From Nitratidesulfovibrio sp044433065 (lineage in GTDB: Bacteria > Desulfobacterota > Desulfovibrionia > Desulfovibrionales > Desulfovibrionaceae), in NCBI GenBank assembly GCA_044433065.1, contig JAWXUA010000068.1:1-13755 (forward strand): a DNA stretch of 13,755 nucleotides, in the 5' to 3' direction. The notes beneath the pieces are model-generated. The model saw only the letters and a list, made by a program, of their open reading frames with translations. It was not told the origin of the DNA and did not search any database. Below, piece after piece: positions 13,719-13,755 of this stretch (positions within the stretch are counted from its first letter, which is position 1; each line of letters starts with the position of its first letter). The position numbers and the translations under genes were made by a program.

Positions 13719-13755
13719 CTGGGGGGAAGGGACACCCTTTGGAAAGGGTGTCCCT
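13719..13755 (+). terminator. G-rich hairpin after rrf2, cut by window end
   Basis: CTGGGGGGAAGG leads into a perfect inverted repeat, 13728-13740 and 13743-13755, with a 2-nt gap. The outer complementary part (expected TCCCCCCAG) lies beyond the window. A T6 run (13703-13708) precedes the hairpin instead of following it. It has the same outline as the hairpins at 4-53 and 12485-12528 and probably ends the hmc-rrf unit. Confidence 0.55.

Overview
The window looks like a stretch of chromosome from a sulfate-reducing deltaproteobacterium of the Desulfovibrio type (Desulfovibrionaceae) with moderate GC content. The main evidence is a complete hmc operon in the order hmcA-B-C-D-E-F followed by rrf1-rrf2, the arrangement known from Desulfovibrio vulgaris Hildenborough. 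Species cannot be fixed from this sequence alone.

Left half (4-5344, minus strand): a complete high-affinity branched-chain amino-acid ABC transporter. In transcription order it is livK (periplasmic binding protein), a 430-bp gap, livH and livM (permeases), then livG and livF (ATPases), ending at a long G-rich hairpin. livH, livM, livG and livF are tightly coupled (9-nt gap, 1-nt overlap, 8-nt overlap). The livK-livH gap holds a 15-bp hairpin and two tandem ~127-bp imperfect palindromes that resemble ERIC elements in design. They could uncouple the abundant binding protein from the membrane genes.

Middle (5270-6365): a 1.1-kb non-coding divergent region. It contains a livK promoter candidate overlapped by a palindrome, A/T-tract-rich DNA, a less AT-rich 5620-5945 island with extensive self-complementarity (possible structured RNA), a perfect 10-bp tandem repeat, and a -35-like box followed by a strong dyad (GGAAT-T-ATTCC) that is a candidate Rrf2 operator for hmc.

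Right half (6366-13755, plus strand): the transmembrane Hmc redox complex. HmcA is a periplasmic multiheme cytochrome c, HmcB a Tat-type 4x[4Fe-4S] protein with a membrane anchor, HmcC an NrfD-like quinone-interacting membrane subunit, HmcD a 47-aa membrane peptide, HmcE a NarI-like b-type cytochrome, and HmcF a cytoplasmic HdrD-like iron-sulfur protein. Together they would move electrons between the periplasmic cytochrome pool, the quinone pool and a cytoplasmic thiol/disulfide-type site. Rrf1 (receiver-only) and Rrf2 (HTH regulator with Fe-S-type cysteines) are expected to control the operon.

The most notable point is that HmcA has only 14 CxxCH sites instead of the 16 known for D. vulgaris HmcA. 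The two missing sites each correspond to heme 2 of a cytochrome c3-like domain, and the neighbouring histidine that would ligate that heme is missing too. Both operons and the rrf pair end in related G-rich hairpins.
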